61,091 bases of DNA from Bacteroidales bacterium (GTDB lineage Bacteria; Bacteroidota; Bacteroidia; Bacteroidales; UBA932). The position numbers were made by a program, and so were the translations under genes. Of the stretch, positions 51,360-60,985 are shown piece after piece (position 1 is the stretch's first letter; each line of letters opens with the position of its first letter). Under the pieces are notes generated by a model. It ran no database searches and was not told where the DNA came from. It saw nothing but the letters and a program-made list of their open reading frames with translations. The stretch covers positions 1 through 61,091 of the forward strand of contig JAEDEB010000005.1 in NCBI GenBank assembly GCA_016293535.1. The letters are read 5' to 3'.

Positions 51360-53096
51360 ATGAAGAAGTTCAATCAAATATTGCTGCTCATATCCGCTGC
51401 TGTTTCCTACGGCTGCGGCTACCTTGAACCGCTGGACACGGAACGCATATACAGTGAGGAAAACCTTGGGGATTATCCTTCCTTCGTCAGAGGCTTCCTC
51501 GAGACCGCCTTCAACAAGCTGCCGAATGATTACGAATCCATAGAGTACGCCTGGCTTGACGCCATGTGCGGGGACCTTCTGATAAGCTCGGAATCCCATC
51601 TGTGCAGAAGGTTCTCGACCGCCTCAGTGTCCCCGAACGAGGGCATCTTCGACAGTTACTGGAAGAGGGATTACAGTGCAATGCTGTACCTGAACAAGTT
51701 TCTCAAGGATGATCTTGGTTACAGGACCAGATACCTGACCGATGCTGAAAAGAACGCCACGCTCGCGGCGCATCTGAAGGGAGACGCCTTTGCCCTGAGG
51801 GCCTGGTACGGCTACGACCTGCTTCTCAAATTCTCGGGAAGGTCGGCTTCAGACGGCAAGTTGCTGGGCTATCCGATTATGACCGATATAGTGGACTATG
51901 CGACCGTCAGTGCGGATTCCTTCCGGAGGAACAGCTTTGACGAATGCGTTGCGCAGATTCTTTCGGATTGCGACTCGGCTCTGGTATATCTCCCCGAGGC
52001 AAACAGGGATTATCTTACCGAGGACCATCAGTATGAGGGTGCCGTGAGATGGCGCAGGCCGGATGCCACCATAGTCAATTCCATCAAGGCCCTGACCTGT
52101 CTGATGTGGGCTTCCCCTTCGTTCAATCCCGATGGCGACAGGGAGCGTTGGAGAATGGCTGCGGAAGCTGCCGCAAAGGTAATAGACTTTAAATTGACCA
52201 ATGACCTGCCCCACGGTTTCAATCCCAAGGCCGAGGTGAACTGGTTCTCCCAGCAGTCTCCGGAAGCCATCTGGTGCAATGCTGCCCGCGTTACCCGTAC
52301 CGAGGTCAACATGTACCCTGGCGGATTCAGCGGAACCGGATTCGCGGGGCCGACCCAGAATATTGTCGATGCCTTTCCCATGGAGAACGGTTATCCCATA
52401 TCCAGGGAGGAGTCGGGCTACGACCCTGAGAATCCGTACATCGGCAGGGACAGGCGCTTCTATCGATATATCAATTACGACGGAGCATCTGTCATACGTC
52501 CATCGAACGGAGAAGTGATGTACACCTTCGAGTGTTTCGAAGGGGGAAAGGACGAACCGGGCAGGATAAGGAATACCAAGACGGGATATTATGTGAGAAA
52601 ATTCATCCATCAGGGTTGGAATGCTTATGACGACAAGGTCGAGACTCAGGCGAAGGCTTTGATGCTGATACGCTTCAGAGAGATATGCCTGGTCTTTGCC
52701 GAAGCTGCCAACCATGCGGCAGGCTCTCCCCTGACCAAGATTGCAGGCTACAGCGCAAAGGAAATGCTCTCCCTTGTCAGGGGACTCGATGCCGACCCTT
52801 ATCTGGATGAGTGCTCGTCAAGCGAAGAGTCCTTCGATGCCCTTGTCAGAAATGAGAGGCGGATAGAACTCTTCATGGAAGGGAAAAGATTCCACGACAT
52901 AAGGAGGTGGGGAGACGAGGAACTTGACATCGATGTGTTCAGGGCCTCGATAGTCCGGGACGGGGAAGGAGAAAAGTCATACTCGCGCGAGAGAGTGGAA
53001 ACTCTCAGTTACCCTTCCTTGTGGCTTCCCCTGCCGAGAAATGAAGTGAGAAAGGCATCTCTTGAACAGAACGAAGGATGGGAGGACTGGAAATGA
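51360..53096 (+). CDS. SusD/RagB-family lipoprotein, second pair
   Basis: A 578-residue lipoprotein, Cys19 in AVSYGC, then LEPLDTERIYSEENLGDYPSFVRGFLETAFNKLP. The helical repeats include LKGDAFALRAWYGYDLLLKFSG and LVRNERRIELFMEGKRFHDIRRWGDEE, the SusD signature close to the C-terminus. It begins one base after the stop of the reduced SusC and ends overlapping the DUF1735 gene (ATGA), so the genes are tightly coupled. Confidence 0.93.
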   Translation: MKKFNQILLLISAAVSYGCGYLEPLDTERIYSEENLGDYPSFVRGFLETAFNKLPNDYESIEYAWLDAMCGDLLISSESHLCRRFSTASVSPNEGIFDSYWKRDYSAMLYLNKFLKDDLGYRTRYLTDAEKNATLAAHLKGDAFALRAWYGYDLLLKFSGRSASDGKLLGYPIMTDIVDYATVSADSFRRNSFDECVAQILSDCDSALVYLPEANRDYLTEDHQYEGAVRWRRPDATIVNSIKALTCLMWASPSFNPDGDRERWRMAAEAAAKVIDFKLTNDLPHGFNPKAEVNWFSQQSPEAIWCNAARVTRTEVNMYPGGFSGTGFAGPTQNIVDAFPMENGYPISREESGYDPENPYIGRDRRFYRYINYDGASVIRPSNGEVMYTFECFEGGKDEPGRIRNTKTGYYVRKFIHQGWNAYDDKVETQAKALMLIRFREICLVFAEAANHAAGSPLTKIAGYSAKEMLSLVRGLDADPYLDECSSSEESFDALVRNERRIELFMEGKRFHDIRRWGDEELDIDVFRASIVRDGEGEKSYSRERVETLSYPSLWLPLPRNEVRKASLEQNEGWEDWK

Positions 53097-54127
53097 GAAA
53101 GATTGCAGTTTTGTCGGCTGTCCTGCTGGCAGCAGTATCCTGTTATGATCCATACATAAAGGATTACGATTACAACGCGGTATATGTGGCATACCAGTAT
53201 GACCTCAGGACTTTTGTGGTCGGGGAAGGTATGAAGTTCAGGCTCACAGCTGCTCTCGGCGGTGTGCTGGGGAATGACAGGGACAGGAAGGTCGGTTTCG
53301 AGATGGACCCGCAGCTAGTGACCGGAAAACTGAACTGGTACTGGCCCGGAGTGACTGAGGATGTGACTGCATTTTCCGAAATGTCAGGAAAGACCTCGTA
53401 TGGGAAAATCAGTCAGTCTTATGTTACTGAAGCCCTTGTCGCTTCCGGCATCTCCGAACTCCAGCCCCTGCCTCGCTCAGTGTATTATCTCTCAGACGAT
53501 TCGATAGTCATAAAGGAGGGACGGATGACAGGTTCCGTGACTGTGGAAGCGGATTCCCTTGCCTTCCTTTCCCTGCCGCAGGCAGCGGGCAGGACAAGGT
53601 ATGCCATAGGTTTCAAGATTGTTTCGGCCGATGCGGATTCCGTTCTCAGGCAGAAGGCGTATCAGGTATGCGCCGTCAGATACGAGAATATGTTTTTCGG
53701 CAACTGGTATCACGGCGGTGAGACGACGGTCGTCGACAGCGGGGGCAATGTGCTGGAGACGCGTTCATATCCTCTGCACATACCTTCTGACCCTTCGACC
53801 AGCGCAGTATATCAACTTGTGACCTGTGCGCCGAATGCAGTGACGACCGACTATATGGGAGACGGGGAAGGCTCACTGAAACTGGTATATGACGGAGGCT
53901 TCGTGAAGGTCAGCTCCAACGATCCGACCCGCAAGGTGGTCGATATGGAATCTACCTTCAACAGGGCATCCCTCCTGCAGGAGAGAAAACTCTTTCTGAA
54001 CTACCGATATGAAAATTCCGATGGAACAACAAGCATAGTAAAGGATACCCTGGCATTCAGGAACCGTATCAGGGACGGCGTCAATGAATGGCAGGACAGC
54101 AATATCAGCCATTATGAGAAACAATAG
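53093..54127 (+). CDS. DUF1735/DUF4361 surface lipoprotein (BT_3987-like)
   Basis: A 344-residue lipoprotein with Cys17 in LLAAVSC. The DUF1735-like first part has DYDYNAVYVAYQYDLRTFVVGEGMKFRLTAALGGVLGNDRDRKVGFE and a following beta-sandwich; the second part (about 200-340) ending in a GTY-like strand pattern fits DUF4361. Such proteins usually follow SusD genes and are thought to bind glycan at the cell surface. The ATG at 53093 overlaps the SusD stop as ATGA. Its end overlaps the next gene by 14 bases. Confidence 0.88.
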   Translation: MRKIAVLSAVLLAAVSCYDPYIKDYDYNAVYVAYQYDLRTFVVGEGMKFRLTAALGGVLGNDRDRKVGFEMDPQLVTGKLNWYWPGVTEDVTAFSEMSGKTSYGKISQSYVTEALVASGISELQPLPRSVYYLSDDSIVIKEGRMTGSVTVEADSLAFLSLPQAAGRTRYAIGFKIVSADADSVLRQKAYQVCAVRYENMFFGNWYHGGETTVVDSGGNVLETRSYPLHIPSDPSTSAVYQLVTCAPNAVTTDYMGDGEGSLKLVYDGGFVKVSSNDPTRKVVDMESTFNRASLLQERKLFLNYRYENSDGTTSIVKDTLAFRNRIRDGVNEWQDSNISHYEKQ

Positions 54128-55496
54128 AGCAACAATACTTGTCCTGACGGTACTCGCTTCCGCGTTTTTATATCTTGGGTGCGGTCCGGAAACTCAGCAG
54201 CCGGAAGCGGAAAGGGTGGAACTCTCAGGCTTCACTGCCGCCGTGCTGTCCTTCGACGGCACGGAAGAAATAGTCTTCACCGTCAGGTCCAACAGGGACT
54301 GGCGCATCTCCAGAGGGGAAAGCAACTGGATAGATGTGATTCCAAACCAGGGAAAGGCAGGTCGGGATATGACAGTCCGCATCGTTGTGGAGCCTAACCG
54401 TTCGGCCGAGCGCAGGGGAAACGTGTCATTCACTGCCGGAAATCATAGAGAAAGCATAGAAGTGACCCAGGAGGCATCTCCTGTGATAGCGGAACTGAAA
54501 GTGAGCGGAGTCGGGGACAACAGGATTGATTTTGAAGCGGAAACGACAGAGCCTTCAGTTTTCTTTGTGGAGGGTAATGTTGACTGGACTGCTGAGACCG
54601 AAAACCTCGACTGGGCGGAAGTTGCCCCTTTGTCCGGCGCTGCCGGTGAAAAGCTGGAGGTGACGGTCACTCCGAAAGCCAACAAGGGCAGGGAAAGAGA
54701 GGGGATGCTGACAATCAGCGCTGAGGGTGTTGATGACATAGCGATCAGGATTGTCCAGCAGAAACTTGTGTTCACCGACCCGATCTGGACCTGGAGCCTT
54801 GACGAGGAAAGCATAAACGAGCATTGCGGAACAGTGGTATACGATGACCACTGGAGAGGAAGCCTGCAGTTCATCCATACCCACGATACTCAGGATTATC
54901 TGACGAGCCTGACCCTTGAGGAACATCTCGGAGAAGGTCCTTCCTATGTCGCCGTGCGTCCGGCATCAGAAAAGAACGGAATGGGCTACGGGTATATAGG
55001 AGGTCTCGAAGGCGACTATTGGGAGTTCATCTGTCCGGTGGACAATCCTTTGCCGGCAGGGACGGAGATGCACGTCAGGTTCCTGGTGTTCGGCAGCAAC
55101 CAGTCTGCCGCATTCTGGAATGCAAGCTACAGCATCGATGGCGCCCAGCAGGTTATGCTCCATTTGGAGAAGCGTAACTACAAGGGAGGAGGGAAGTCCA
55201 CAAAACCGACCTGGGACCTCTACTGTGACTGTTCATATGTTTTCGGCTGGGACCTTCCGGGAAACAACTACTTAATCCCTCATCTGGTCGAGGAGAAAAT
55301 CGCACTCGAGCAGCCTGTCAACAGGGAATTCCGTTTCCGTCTCACTGTGGCGGACGACACCTTCTCCAAGGCGGTTATCGAATGGGATTCGGCTACCGGA
55401 CGTTCCTTCCCGTCCAGTTCACTTGCAATTGTTCCAACGGCGACATACTACGAGGGAACAGAGGATAAGGCCGTAATAGAAGCACTTGGAAACTGA
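54114..55496 (+). CDS. surface lipoprotein: two BACON domains plus a shared unrecognised C-terminal domain
   Basis: A 460-residue lipoprotein with Cys23 (LYLGC). Two BACON domains, about 35-120 and 128-217, show the WRISRGESNWIDVIPNQGKAG and VDWTAETENLDWAEVAPLSGAAGEK patterns. From about 225 to 450 a different domain begins WTWSLDEESIN and includes FIHTHDTQDYL, YWEFICP, HVRFLVFGSNQSAAFWNASY, and FRFRLTVADDTFSKAVIEWDSAT. The same domain forms the C-terminus of the next protein. I chose the ATG at 54114, which opens the signal. The domain mix and the place after two SusC/SusD pairs suggest a surface glycan-binding protein (SGBP). Confidence 0.82.
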   Translation: MRNNRATILVLTVLASAFLYLGCGPETQQPEAERVELSGFTAAVLSFDGTEEIVFTVRSNRDWRISRGESNWIDVIPNQGKAGRDMTVRIVVEPNRSAERRGNVSFTAGNHRESIEVTQEASPVIAELKVSGVGDNRIDFEAETTEPSVFFVEGNVDWTAETENLDWAEVAPLSGAAGEKLEVTVTPKANKGREREGMLTISAEGVDDIAIRIVQQKLVFTDPIWTWSLDEESINEHCGTVVYDDHWRGSLQFIHTHDTQDYLTSLTLEEHLGEGPSYVAVRPASEKNGMGYGYIGGLEGDYWEFICPVDNPLPAGTEMHVRFLVFGSNQSAAFWNASYSIDGAQQVMLHLEKRNYKGGGKSTKPTWDLYCDCSYVFGWDLPGNNYLIPHLVEEKIALEQPVNREFRFRLTVADDTFSKAVIEWDSATGRSFPSSSLAIVPTATYYEGTEDKAVIEALGN

Positions 55497-55532
55497 TTAT
55501 CACAATTATAAACACACTAAAACAAAATCGCG

Positions 55533-56987
55533 ATGAAAAGCATTACAAAAATCCTGGCAGTTAGCGCTCTGTTCGGATGCGCTCTGTTGTCCTGCGAAAA
55601 ACCTGGATCCGGCCCGGAGGAAACCCCGGATACCGTCATAAACGCATCAACGGCATTCAAAGCCCCTGCGGGAGTATTTGCCTGGGGAGATGATGCTGCA
55701 ATCCTTGCTGTCGACGGACAGGCATCCTATACCCTCAACGCAAAGGAAACCGACGGTACGGCTGCAAAGTTCGCGGCGAAAATTGAGAATGCCCCTGAAC
55801 TGACGGCTGCAATCTATCCGGCTGAAAAGGTTCTGGCTTACTCTGACAATACCCTGAAACTCGCCTCTATCGAGGCGCAGTCCCCTTCAGAACTTCCTGT
55901 CTATCTCTTCGCTGCTGTTCAGACCGGCCAGGCGGAGTTCAATCCGCTTCTCTGCTACCTCAAGGTGGAACTCGACACTCCGGCCGAGAGCATCAAAATC
56001 TGCGGAGCTGAGGGCGAGTTCATTGCCGGCGACATACTCGTAAACGCCGCAAACGGTGCCGTCTCCATTGAGAACGGAAAGACGGAGATAGTGCTCAGGA
56101 AAGATGAGGGCGATCTGACTGCAGGCGTTTATCATATCGCAATGCTCCCGATTGCCGTCGAGTCCGGCCTCAAGCTCAGTGTATGCTCAAGCAACGGCAA
56201 GGTCAAGGAGCATACCCTCGACAGCTTCTCTCCTGCAGCAGGGGAGGTAGTCGAGTTCGGTCACGTCACGGAACTTCTTCCGGTCACGAAGTGGACTTGG
56301 GGACTTGACTGGGAGACCCGCAAGGCGAACTTTGACTTTGACAACGCCGTAATCAACGAAAACGACGGATTCGGTACGATCAGGTTCGTACATACTCACG
56401 AAACGGCGGACTATCTCGTCGGTAGCGTCACTGAAGGAAAGATTGACACTGCTACCTTCTGTTTCCCTGAGAATCACGAACTTTCCTACGGTTCATACGG
56501 TGCCCGCAAGGATGACTACTGGAAGATCCGCTGCGAGAACATTGCAGTCAAGAAGGACAGCCGTATCAGGGTGAAGTTCCTTGTCAAGGGCAACAACCAG
56601 TCCCTGGTATTCTGGAACGGTGCCTATGTATGTGACGAGTCCGAGCCTGTACTTCTCCCTAGCGAAAAAAAGACCTACGCCTGGACCAAGACAGGAAAGT
56701 CTTCGCCAAGCTGGACCGTGGAAGGAACAGCAAGGTATGTCCTTGGTTATGACATCAGCGCTCCTTCAGCCGCCAGCTGTATCCCTCATATCATCGAGGA
56801 GACCATTACGGTTCCGGAGGATATCGACTCAGCCTTCGAATTCAGGTTCATAGTTGCGGATGATACCGTTTTCTCCAAAGCTACGATTGCATTTGAAAGT
56901 GCAACCATGAGGTCTGACCCTGTCCATAATCTGGCTTTCCTCGCAAGTGAGGAGGTGACTGCCATTACTGTGGAAGTTCTTCAGTGA
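55533..56987 (+). CDS. surface lipoprotein: fimbrillin-like N-terminus plus the shared C-terminal domain
   Basis: A 484-residue lipoprotein with Cys21 in GCALLSC. Residues about 40-250 resemble the Mfa-like fimbrillin domain: W-GDDAAILAVDGQ, AAIYPAEKV, then VYLFAAVQTGQAEFNPLLCYLKVEL and GEFIAGDILVN. From 253 to about 475 it carries the domain of the neighbour: WTWGLDWETRKANF, FVHTHETADYLV, YWKIRCENI, RVKFLVKGNNQSLVFWNGAYV, FEFRFIVADDTVFSKATIAFESATMRS. It is probably a second surface glycan-binding protein. A terminator follows at 57057-57094, closing the rightward operon that starts at 42055. Confidence 0.82.
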   Translation: MKSITKILAVSALFGCALLSCEKPGSGPEETPDTVINASTAFKAPAGVFAWGDDAAILAVDGQASYTLNAKETDGTAAKFAAKIENAPELTAAIYPAEKVLAYSDNTLKLASIEAQSPSELPVYLFAAVQTGQAEFNPLLCYLKVELDTPAESIKICGAEGEFIAGDILVNAANGAVSIENGKTEIVLRKDEGDLTAGVYHIAMLPIAVESGLKLSVCSSNGKVKEHTLDSFSPAAGEVVEFGHVTELLPVTKWTWGLDWETRKANFDFDNAVINENDGFGTIRFVHTHETADYLVGSVTEGKIDTATFCFPENHELSYGSYGARKDDYWKIRCENIAVKKDSRIRVKFLVKGNNQSLVFWNGAYVCDESEPVLLPSEKKTYAWTKTGKSSPSWTVEGTARYVLGYDISAPSAASCIPHIIEETITVPEDIDSAFEFRFIVADDTVFSKATIAFESATMRSDPVHNLAFLASEEVTAITVEVLQ

Positions 56988-57056
56988 GACGTTTCGGTCG
57001 GTTTGATCTGAGAGTAATGACAAAAGCTCACGCTGACTGAGTAAACTTCAAGTTCA

Positions 57057-57094
57057 AGGGGTCGACCCGGAATGATGGGTCGGCCTCTCTTTTT
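57057..57094 (+). terminator. intrinsic terminator of the rightward operon
   Basis: A 12-bp stem with two G-T pairs (57057-57068 with 57077-57088), an 8-base loop and a following CTTTTT stretch. The rest of the 214-base gap (56988-57201) holds the next promoter. Confidence 0.85.
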
Positions 57095-57164
57095 GATGTG
57101 AGGAGCTATCATTCGGACCGGAAAGATATTCACAGGATGATGGAGGTTATTTTTTGAAGATTGC

Positions 57165-57172
57165 TAAATTTG
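57165..57172 (+). promoter_or_regulatory. -7 promoter box (TAAATTTG) for uxuA
   Basis: Exact TAnnTTTG match, 37 bases before the ATG at 57202. With the terminator upstream it shows that uxuA begins a separate transcript. No -33 TTTG at the correct spacing, although a T run precedes it. Confidence 0.65.
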
Positions 57173-57201
57173 TGATTCTTGTATCGACATAGAAGACAGA
57201 T

Positions 57202-58407
57202 ATGGAAAAGACCTGGAGATGGTTCGGAAAGAACGACAAGATCAGCCTTGCGGATCTTAGGCAGATAGGCGTCGAGGGCATAGTGACCGCCCTTCACGAC
57301 ATTCCTAACGGAGAAGTGTGGACCCGTGAAAGAATTCACGAACTGCGGACATACATAGAGAGTTACGGAATGCGCTGGTCGGTGGTGGAAAGCCTGCCGG
57401 TAAGCGAGAGTATCAAATACGGGGGAGAAGACCGTGACCAGCTGATAGATAATTATATAGAGAGCCTGCGTAACCTCGCGGCAGAGGGGGTCAAGACAGT
57501 GTGCTACAATTTCATGCCCGTACTTGACTGGGCCCGCACCGAACTCGACCATCCGAACCCTGACGGGACCAGCAACCTGTATTTCTCATACGCCGAATTC
57601 GCATATTTCGACATTTACCTTGTCGGCCGCAAGGGTGCTCGCGAGGAATGGGCGGGGTTCAGGATTCCGGGGATCGACAGGCCGAGGGACATACTTGCAG
57701 AGGTGGAGGAACTCCGCAGGGACATGACCCCGGAAAAGGAACACCGCCTTGTGGAGAACATCATAGTCAAGACCCAGGGCTTCGTCAGCGGAAACATACG
57801 CGAAGATGATGAGCATCCCCTCGAGCTGTTCCGCGAACTGCTCGCTCTCTACGACGGGGTCACCAAGGAAAAGCTGCAGGAGAATCTGCGATATTTCCTC
57901 AGCGAGATAATGCCGGTATGCGAAGAATGCGGGATAAATATGTGCGTTCATCCGGACGATCCGCCTTTCCCTGTGCTCGGTCTTCCGAGGATAGTGACCA
58001 ACGCCGAGGACATACGATGGTTCCTCAACGCCGTGGACAATCCGCACAACGGTCTGACATTCTGCGCGGGATCCCTCTCTGCTGGTGCGGCGAACGATGT
58101 TGTCGCGATGGCACGCGAATTTGCGCCGAGGACAAGTTTTGTCCATCTGAGGTCCTGCCACATATTCGAGAATGGCGACTTCACCGAAGCCAGCCACCTC
58201 GGAGGCCGCGCTGACATCGTGGAACTCGTAAGGATCTTCGAGAGCGCGAATCCGTCCCTGCCTATGCGCGTGGACCATGGAAAAACCATGCTCGGCGACG
58301 AAGGGCGGGGATACAACGCAGGATATTCGTTCCATGGGCGAATGTTCGCTATGGGACAGGTCCAGGGCGTGATGGCCGCTGTGGACCGCGAACTCGGAAT
58401 CAAGTAA
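57202..58407 (+). CDS. uxuA: mannonate dehydratase
   Basis: A 401-residue TIM-barrel enzyme converting D-mannonate to 2-keto-3-deoxygluconate in glucuronate breakdown. Supporting sequence: TWRWFGKNDKISLADLRQIGVEGIVTALHDIPNGEVW at the N-terminus, VCYNFMPVLDWART, MCVHPDDPPFPVLGLPRIV (a UxuA hallmark), FCAGSLSAGAANDVV, and MRVDHGKTMLGD. The length is normal. It is followed 21 bases later by a dehydrogenase gene that supplies the preceding step. Its place next to the utilisation locus suggests the target glycan contains glucuronic acid. Confidence 0.95.
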   Translation: MEKTWRWFGKNDKISLADLRQIGVEGIVTALHDIPNGEVWTRERIHELRTYIESYGMRWSVVESLPVSESIKYGGEDRDQLIDNYIESLRNLAAEGVKTVCYNFMPVLDWARTELDHPNPDGTSNLYFSYAEFAYFDIYLVGRKGAREEWAGFRIPGIDRPRDILAEVEELRRDMTPEKEHRLVENIIVKTQGFVSGNIREDDEHPLELFRELLALYDGVTKEKLQENLRYFLSEIMPVCEECGINMCVHPDDPPFPVLGLPRIVTNAEDIRWFLNAVDNPHNGLTFCAGSLSAGAANDVVAMAREFAPRTSFVHLRSCHIFENGDFTEASHLGGRADIVELVRIFESANPSLPMRVDHGKTMLGDEGRGYNAGYSFHGRMFAMGQVQGVMAAVDRELGIK

Positions 58408-58428
58408 TCTTCAAAAAGTGCAACTACT

Positions 58429-59247
58429 ATGGAAAGGAAGAATCTGTTCGACATCAGAGGCAATGTGACAGTCATAACAGGAGGCACGGGGGTACTCGGA
58501 CGCACAATCGCCCGCTACCTTGCCCTCGAGGGCGCCGAGGTGGTCATTCTCGGCCGCAAGGAGGAGATCGGTAAAGAGATATGCGAGTCCATAAGCGCCG
58601 AGGGAGGACACTGCAGTTTTCTGAAGACCGACGTGATGGACCCTGATGCCGTAAGGGGAAACCTCGAAGAGATACTCGCGAAGTACGGGCGCGTGGATAC
58701 CCTTCTGAACGCGGCCGGAGGCAATATGCCCGGCGCAGTGATTCCTCCGGACAAGACTTTCTTCGACCTTCAGGTGGACCAGTTTCAGACTGTCCTCAAC
58801 CTCAATCTGACCGGAACGGTGATTCCTACCCAGATATTCCTCGAACCTATGGTCCGTCAGGGAAAAGGGTCCATCATCAATTTCTCCTCGATGGCCGCAT
58901 TCCGTCCCATGACCCGGGTTGCCGGCTATGCCGCAGCGAAGGCGGGCATCTCCAATTTCACCGCGTTCATGGCGACCGAATGCGCAAAGAAGTTCGGCGA
59001 AGGGATCAGGGTCAATGCGATAGCCCCGGGTTTCTTCATCACAGAACAGAACCGCGCCCTGCTCACAAATCCAGACGGAAGTTATACAGAGCGCGGACAG
59101 GATGTGATACGCCAGACCCCGTTCGGAAGAATGGGAGATCCGGAGGAACTCTGCGGGACCATCCACTATCTCATGTCCGATGCTTCGAAATTTGTAACAG
59201 GCACCGTAGCCGTTGTAGACGGCGGTTTCAACGCCTTTGCAATGTAG
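58429..59247 (+). CDS. SDR-family oxidoreductase, probable fructuronate reductase (mannonate oxidoreductase)
   Basis: A 272-residue classical short-chain dehydrogenase. Cofactor loop TGGTGVLG (about 18-25), LNAAGG, the catalytic Ser in INFSSMAAF, YAAAKAG with the active Tyr and Lys, and the C-terminal VTGTVAVVDGGFNAFAM. The gene pairing with uxuA and the FFITEQNRALL segment are typical of SDRs that reduce D-fructuronate to D-mannonate in place of UxuB. It lies 21 bases after uxuA. A different sugar-acid specificity cannot be excluded. Confidence 0.85.
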   Translation: MERKNLFDIRGNVTVITGGTGVLGRTIARYLALEGAEVVILGRKEEIGKEICESISAEGGHCSFLKTDVMDPDAVRGNLEEILAKYGRVDTLLNAAGGNMPGAVIPPDKTFFDLQVDQFQTVLNLNLTGTVIPTQIFLEPMVRQGKGSIINFSSMAAFRPMTRVAGYAAAKAGISNFTAFMATECAKKFGEGIRVNAIAPGFFITEQNRALLTNPDGSYTERGQDVIRQTPFGRMGDPEELCGTIHYLMSDASKFVTGTVAVVDGGFNAFAM

Positions 59248-59307
59248 TTTCGGCAGCTTCCCGACAGAAGTGCCCATACGGTAACACAGGCCACATAGCA
59301 AACCAAT

Positions 59308-60984
59308 ATGAACAAACTCCGCAAGGCGCTGATTATCACAAGCGCAATTTTTTGTCAGTCACTCCTTTTCGGACAGAATCCCTATCTTCCCCTTTGGGAG
59401 TATATCCCAGATGGCGAGCCCTATGTCTTCGAGGACCCGGATCGTCCGGGCGAGTACAGGGTCTATATCTACGGCTCCCACGACACGCTGAAGGACTCTT
59501 ATTGCGGCAGGGACCAGGTCGTATGGTCCGCCTCGGTGAACGATTTGCGGCACTGGCGCTATGACGGGGTCATATTCACTTCGGAAAAGGACAGGGACGG
59601 GAATGCGCTCAGGGAAGACGGACTCGGGGACGTGCTCTTTGCTCCGGACATCGCCGTCAGGCAGGCGGGAGACAGGAAGCTCTATTACCTCTATCCCAAC
59701 ACCCAGGACGGGCGTCGCCATACGATGGTCGCGGTCAGTGAAAGGCCTGACGGGCCGTTTAAGGTGGTTAACTGGAGCAAGGACGACCCTGCCGCCACCT
59801 CAGGAGTGCTCGGATTCGACCCTGCGGTGTTCGTCGATGATGACGGAAGGGTGTACGGCTACTGGGGCTTCGAGCATTCATACGGCGCGGAACTGGATCC
59901 CGAGAACATGGCCGACGTGCTCGAGGGCACTCGGATTATTGACGGTATGATACCGAGTTGCCGCGATGAAGGGGAATTCCGTTTCTTCGAAGCCTCGTCG
60001 CTCAGGAAAATCGAGGACAAATACGTGCTCATATATTCGAGGATGACCGCTGAGGGCGAGAACGGACTTCCGGCGTGCAACTACAACCTCGCATACGCAT
60101 ACAGCGACGCTCCTTTGGGTCCATGGACATACGGCGGAACGATCATCGACTGCCGCGGTCGTGACACCGACGCCGGTGGAAAGGTAATATGCACCGGATG
60201 CCCCTACGGAAATACGCACGGAAGCATACTCAAAATCGGGAAACAGTGGTGGGTATTCTACCACAGACAGACGGGAACGGACGAATATTCGAGACAGGCT
60301 ATGGTTTCCCCTATAGAGGTGAAGGTTCAGAAGGGCAAAGGAGGCAAGGTCAGCATCAGCGAGGCTGAAATCACCTCCGAAGGCTTCTCGCTTGAAGGGC
60401 TCGACCCTCTGCGCAAGACCCCGGCCGGATTGGCCTGCTACTTTTGGAATCCTGGAGGAGTCAGACAGAAATACCCGAATTTCTTCTTCAGCGGCCCTTA
60501 CGTCAATCCTACCAGACCGGGCGAGGGACACGAGGCGATATCCAGCCACAGGGAGTGCCACTGCCCGGTTGTCAACAATACCCCGGGTTCTACAGTCGGA
60601 TACAAGTATATGAATTTCAATATACTCGACTCTGCCCTGAGCCGTTCTTCCGGAAAGAGGGCACTGCTCGAACTGGAGATTGTGCCTGAGGGCAAGGCCG
60701 GAGTCATCAGCGTGCTGGCCGGAGGCCCTACGCCTGAACAGGACGGAGTGGAGATTGCCCGTTTCGGGGTCAGGGATGCCCGCAGCAGCGGTCACGTCCG
60801 TCTCAGCGCAGAGTGCCGCAATCTCCGCAAGCTTAAGGGAAAGCAAGCTTTGTTCTTTGTCTTCTCCGATTCTGAGGATTCCAGCTCAGCTGGAACTGCT
60901 AACTCAGCCGGCGCTTCCAGTTCAGCTGCCGCCGGCACCAAGTCGATTTGCGAACTCCACAGTTTCCGTTTTGCGGTGCAGTAG
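59308..60984 (+). CDS. glycoside hydrolase family 43 protein
   Basis: A 558-residue secreted protein whose signal peptide ends in LLFGQ. It has the GH43 five-bladed propeller pattern: LWEYIPDGEPYVFEDPDRPG (first acidic residue), GFDPAVFVDDDGRVYGYWG (middle Asp), EGEFRFFEASSLRKIEDKY (catalytic acid Glu), and GNTHGSILKIGKQWWVFYHR. The family hydrolyses arabinofuranosyl, xylosyl or galactosyl linkages. A C-terminal region of about 190 residues is probably a beta-sandwich, interrupted by an Ala/Ser-rich low-complexity stretch near the end (SSAGTANSAGASSSAAAG). The substrate is not certain. It lies 60 bases after the SDR gene and may share its transcript. Confidence 0.9.
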   Translation: MNKLRKALIITSAIFCQSLLFGQNPYLPLWEYIPDGEPYVFEDPDRPGEYRVYIYGSHDTLKDSYCGRDQVVWSASVNDLRHWRYDGVIFTSEKDRDGNALREDGLGDVLFAPDIAVRQAGDRKLYYLYPNTQDGRRHTMVAVSERPDGPFKVVNWSKDDPAATSGVLGFDPAVFVDDDGRVYGYWGFEHSYGAELDPENMADVLEGTRIIDGMIPSCRDEGEFRFFEASSLRKIEDKYVLIYSRMTAEGENGLPACNYNLAYAYSDAPLGPWTYGGTIIDCRGRDTDAGGKVICTGCPYGNTHGSILKIGKQWWVFYHRQTGTDEYSRQAMVSPIEVKVQKGKGGKVSISEAEITSEGFSLEGLDPLRKTPAGLACYFWNPGGVRQKYPNFFFSGPYVNPTRPGEGHEAISSHRECHCPVVNNTPGSTVGYKYMNFNILDSALSRSSGKRALLELEIVPEGKAGVISVLAGGPTPEQDGVEIARFGVRDARSSGHVRLSAECRNLRKLKGKQALFFVFSDSEDSSSAGTANSAGASSSAAAGTKSICELHSFRFAVQ

Positions 60985-60985
60985 G

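Noticed and set aside
53093..56987. Fimbrial assembly locus, because of the fimbrillin-like domain
   Set aside because: No other fimbrial genes are present, and the proteins sit in a utilisation operon and share a C-terminal domain with a BACON-domain protein.
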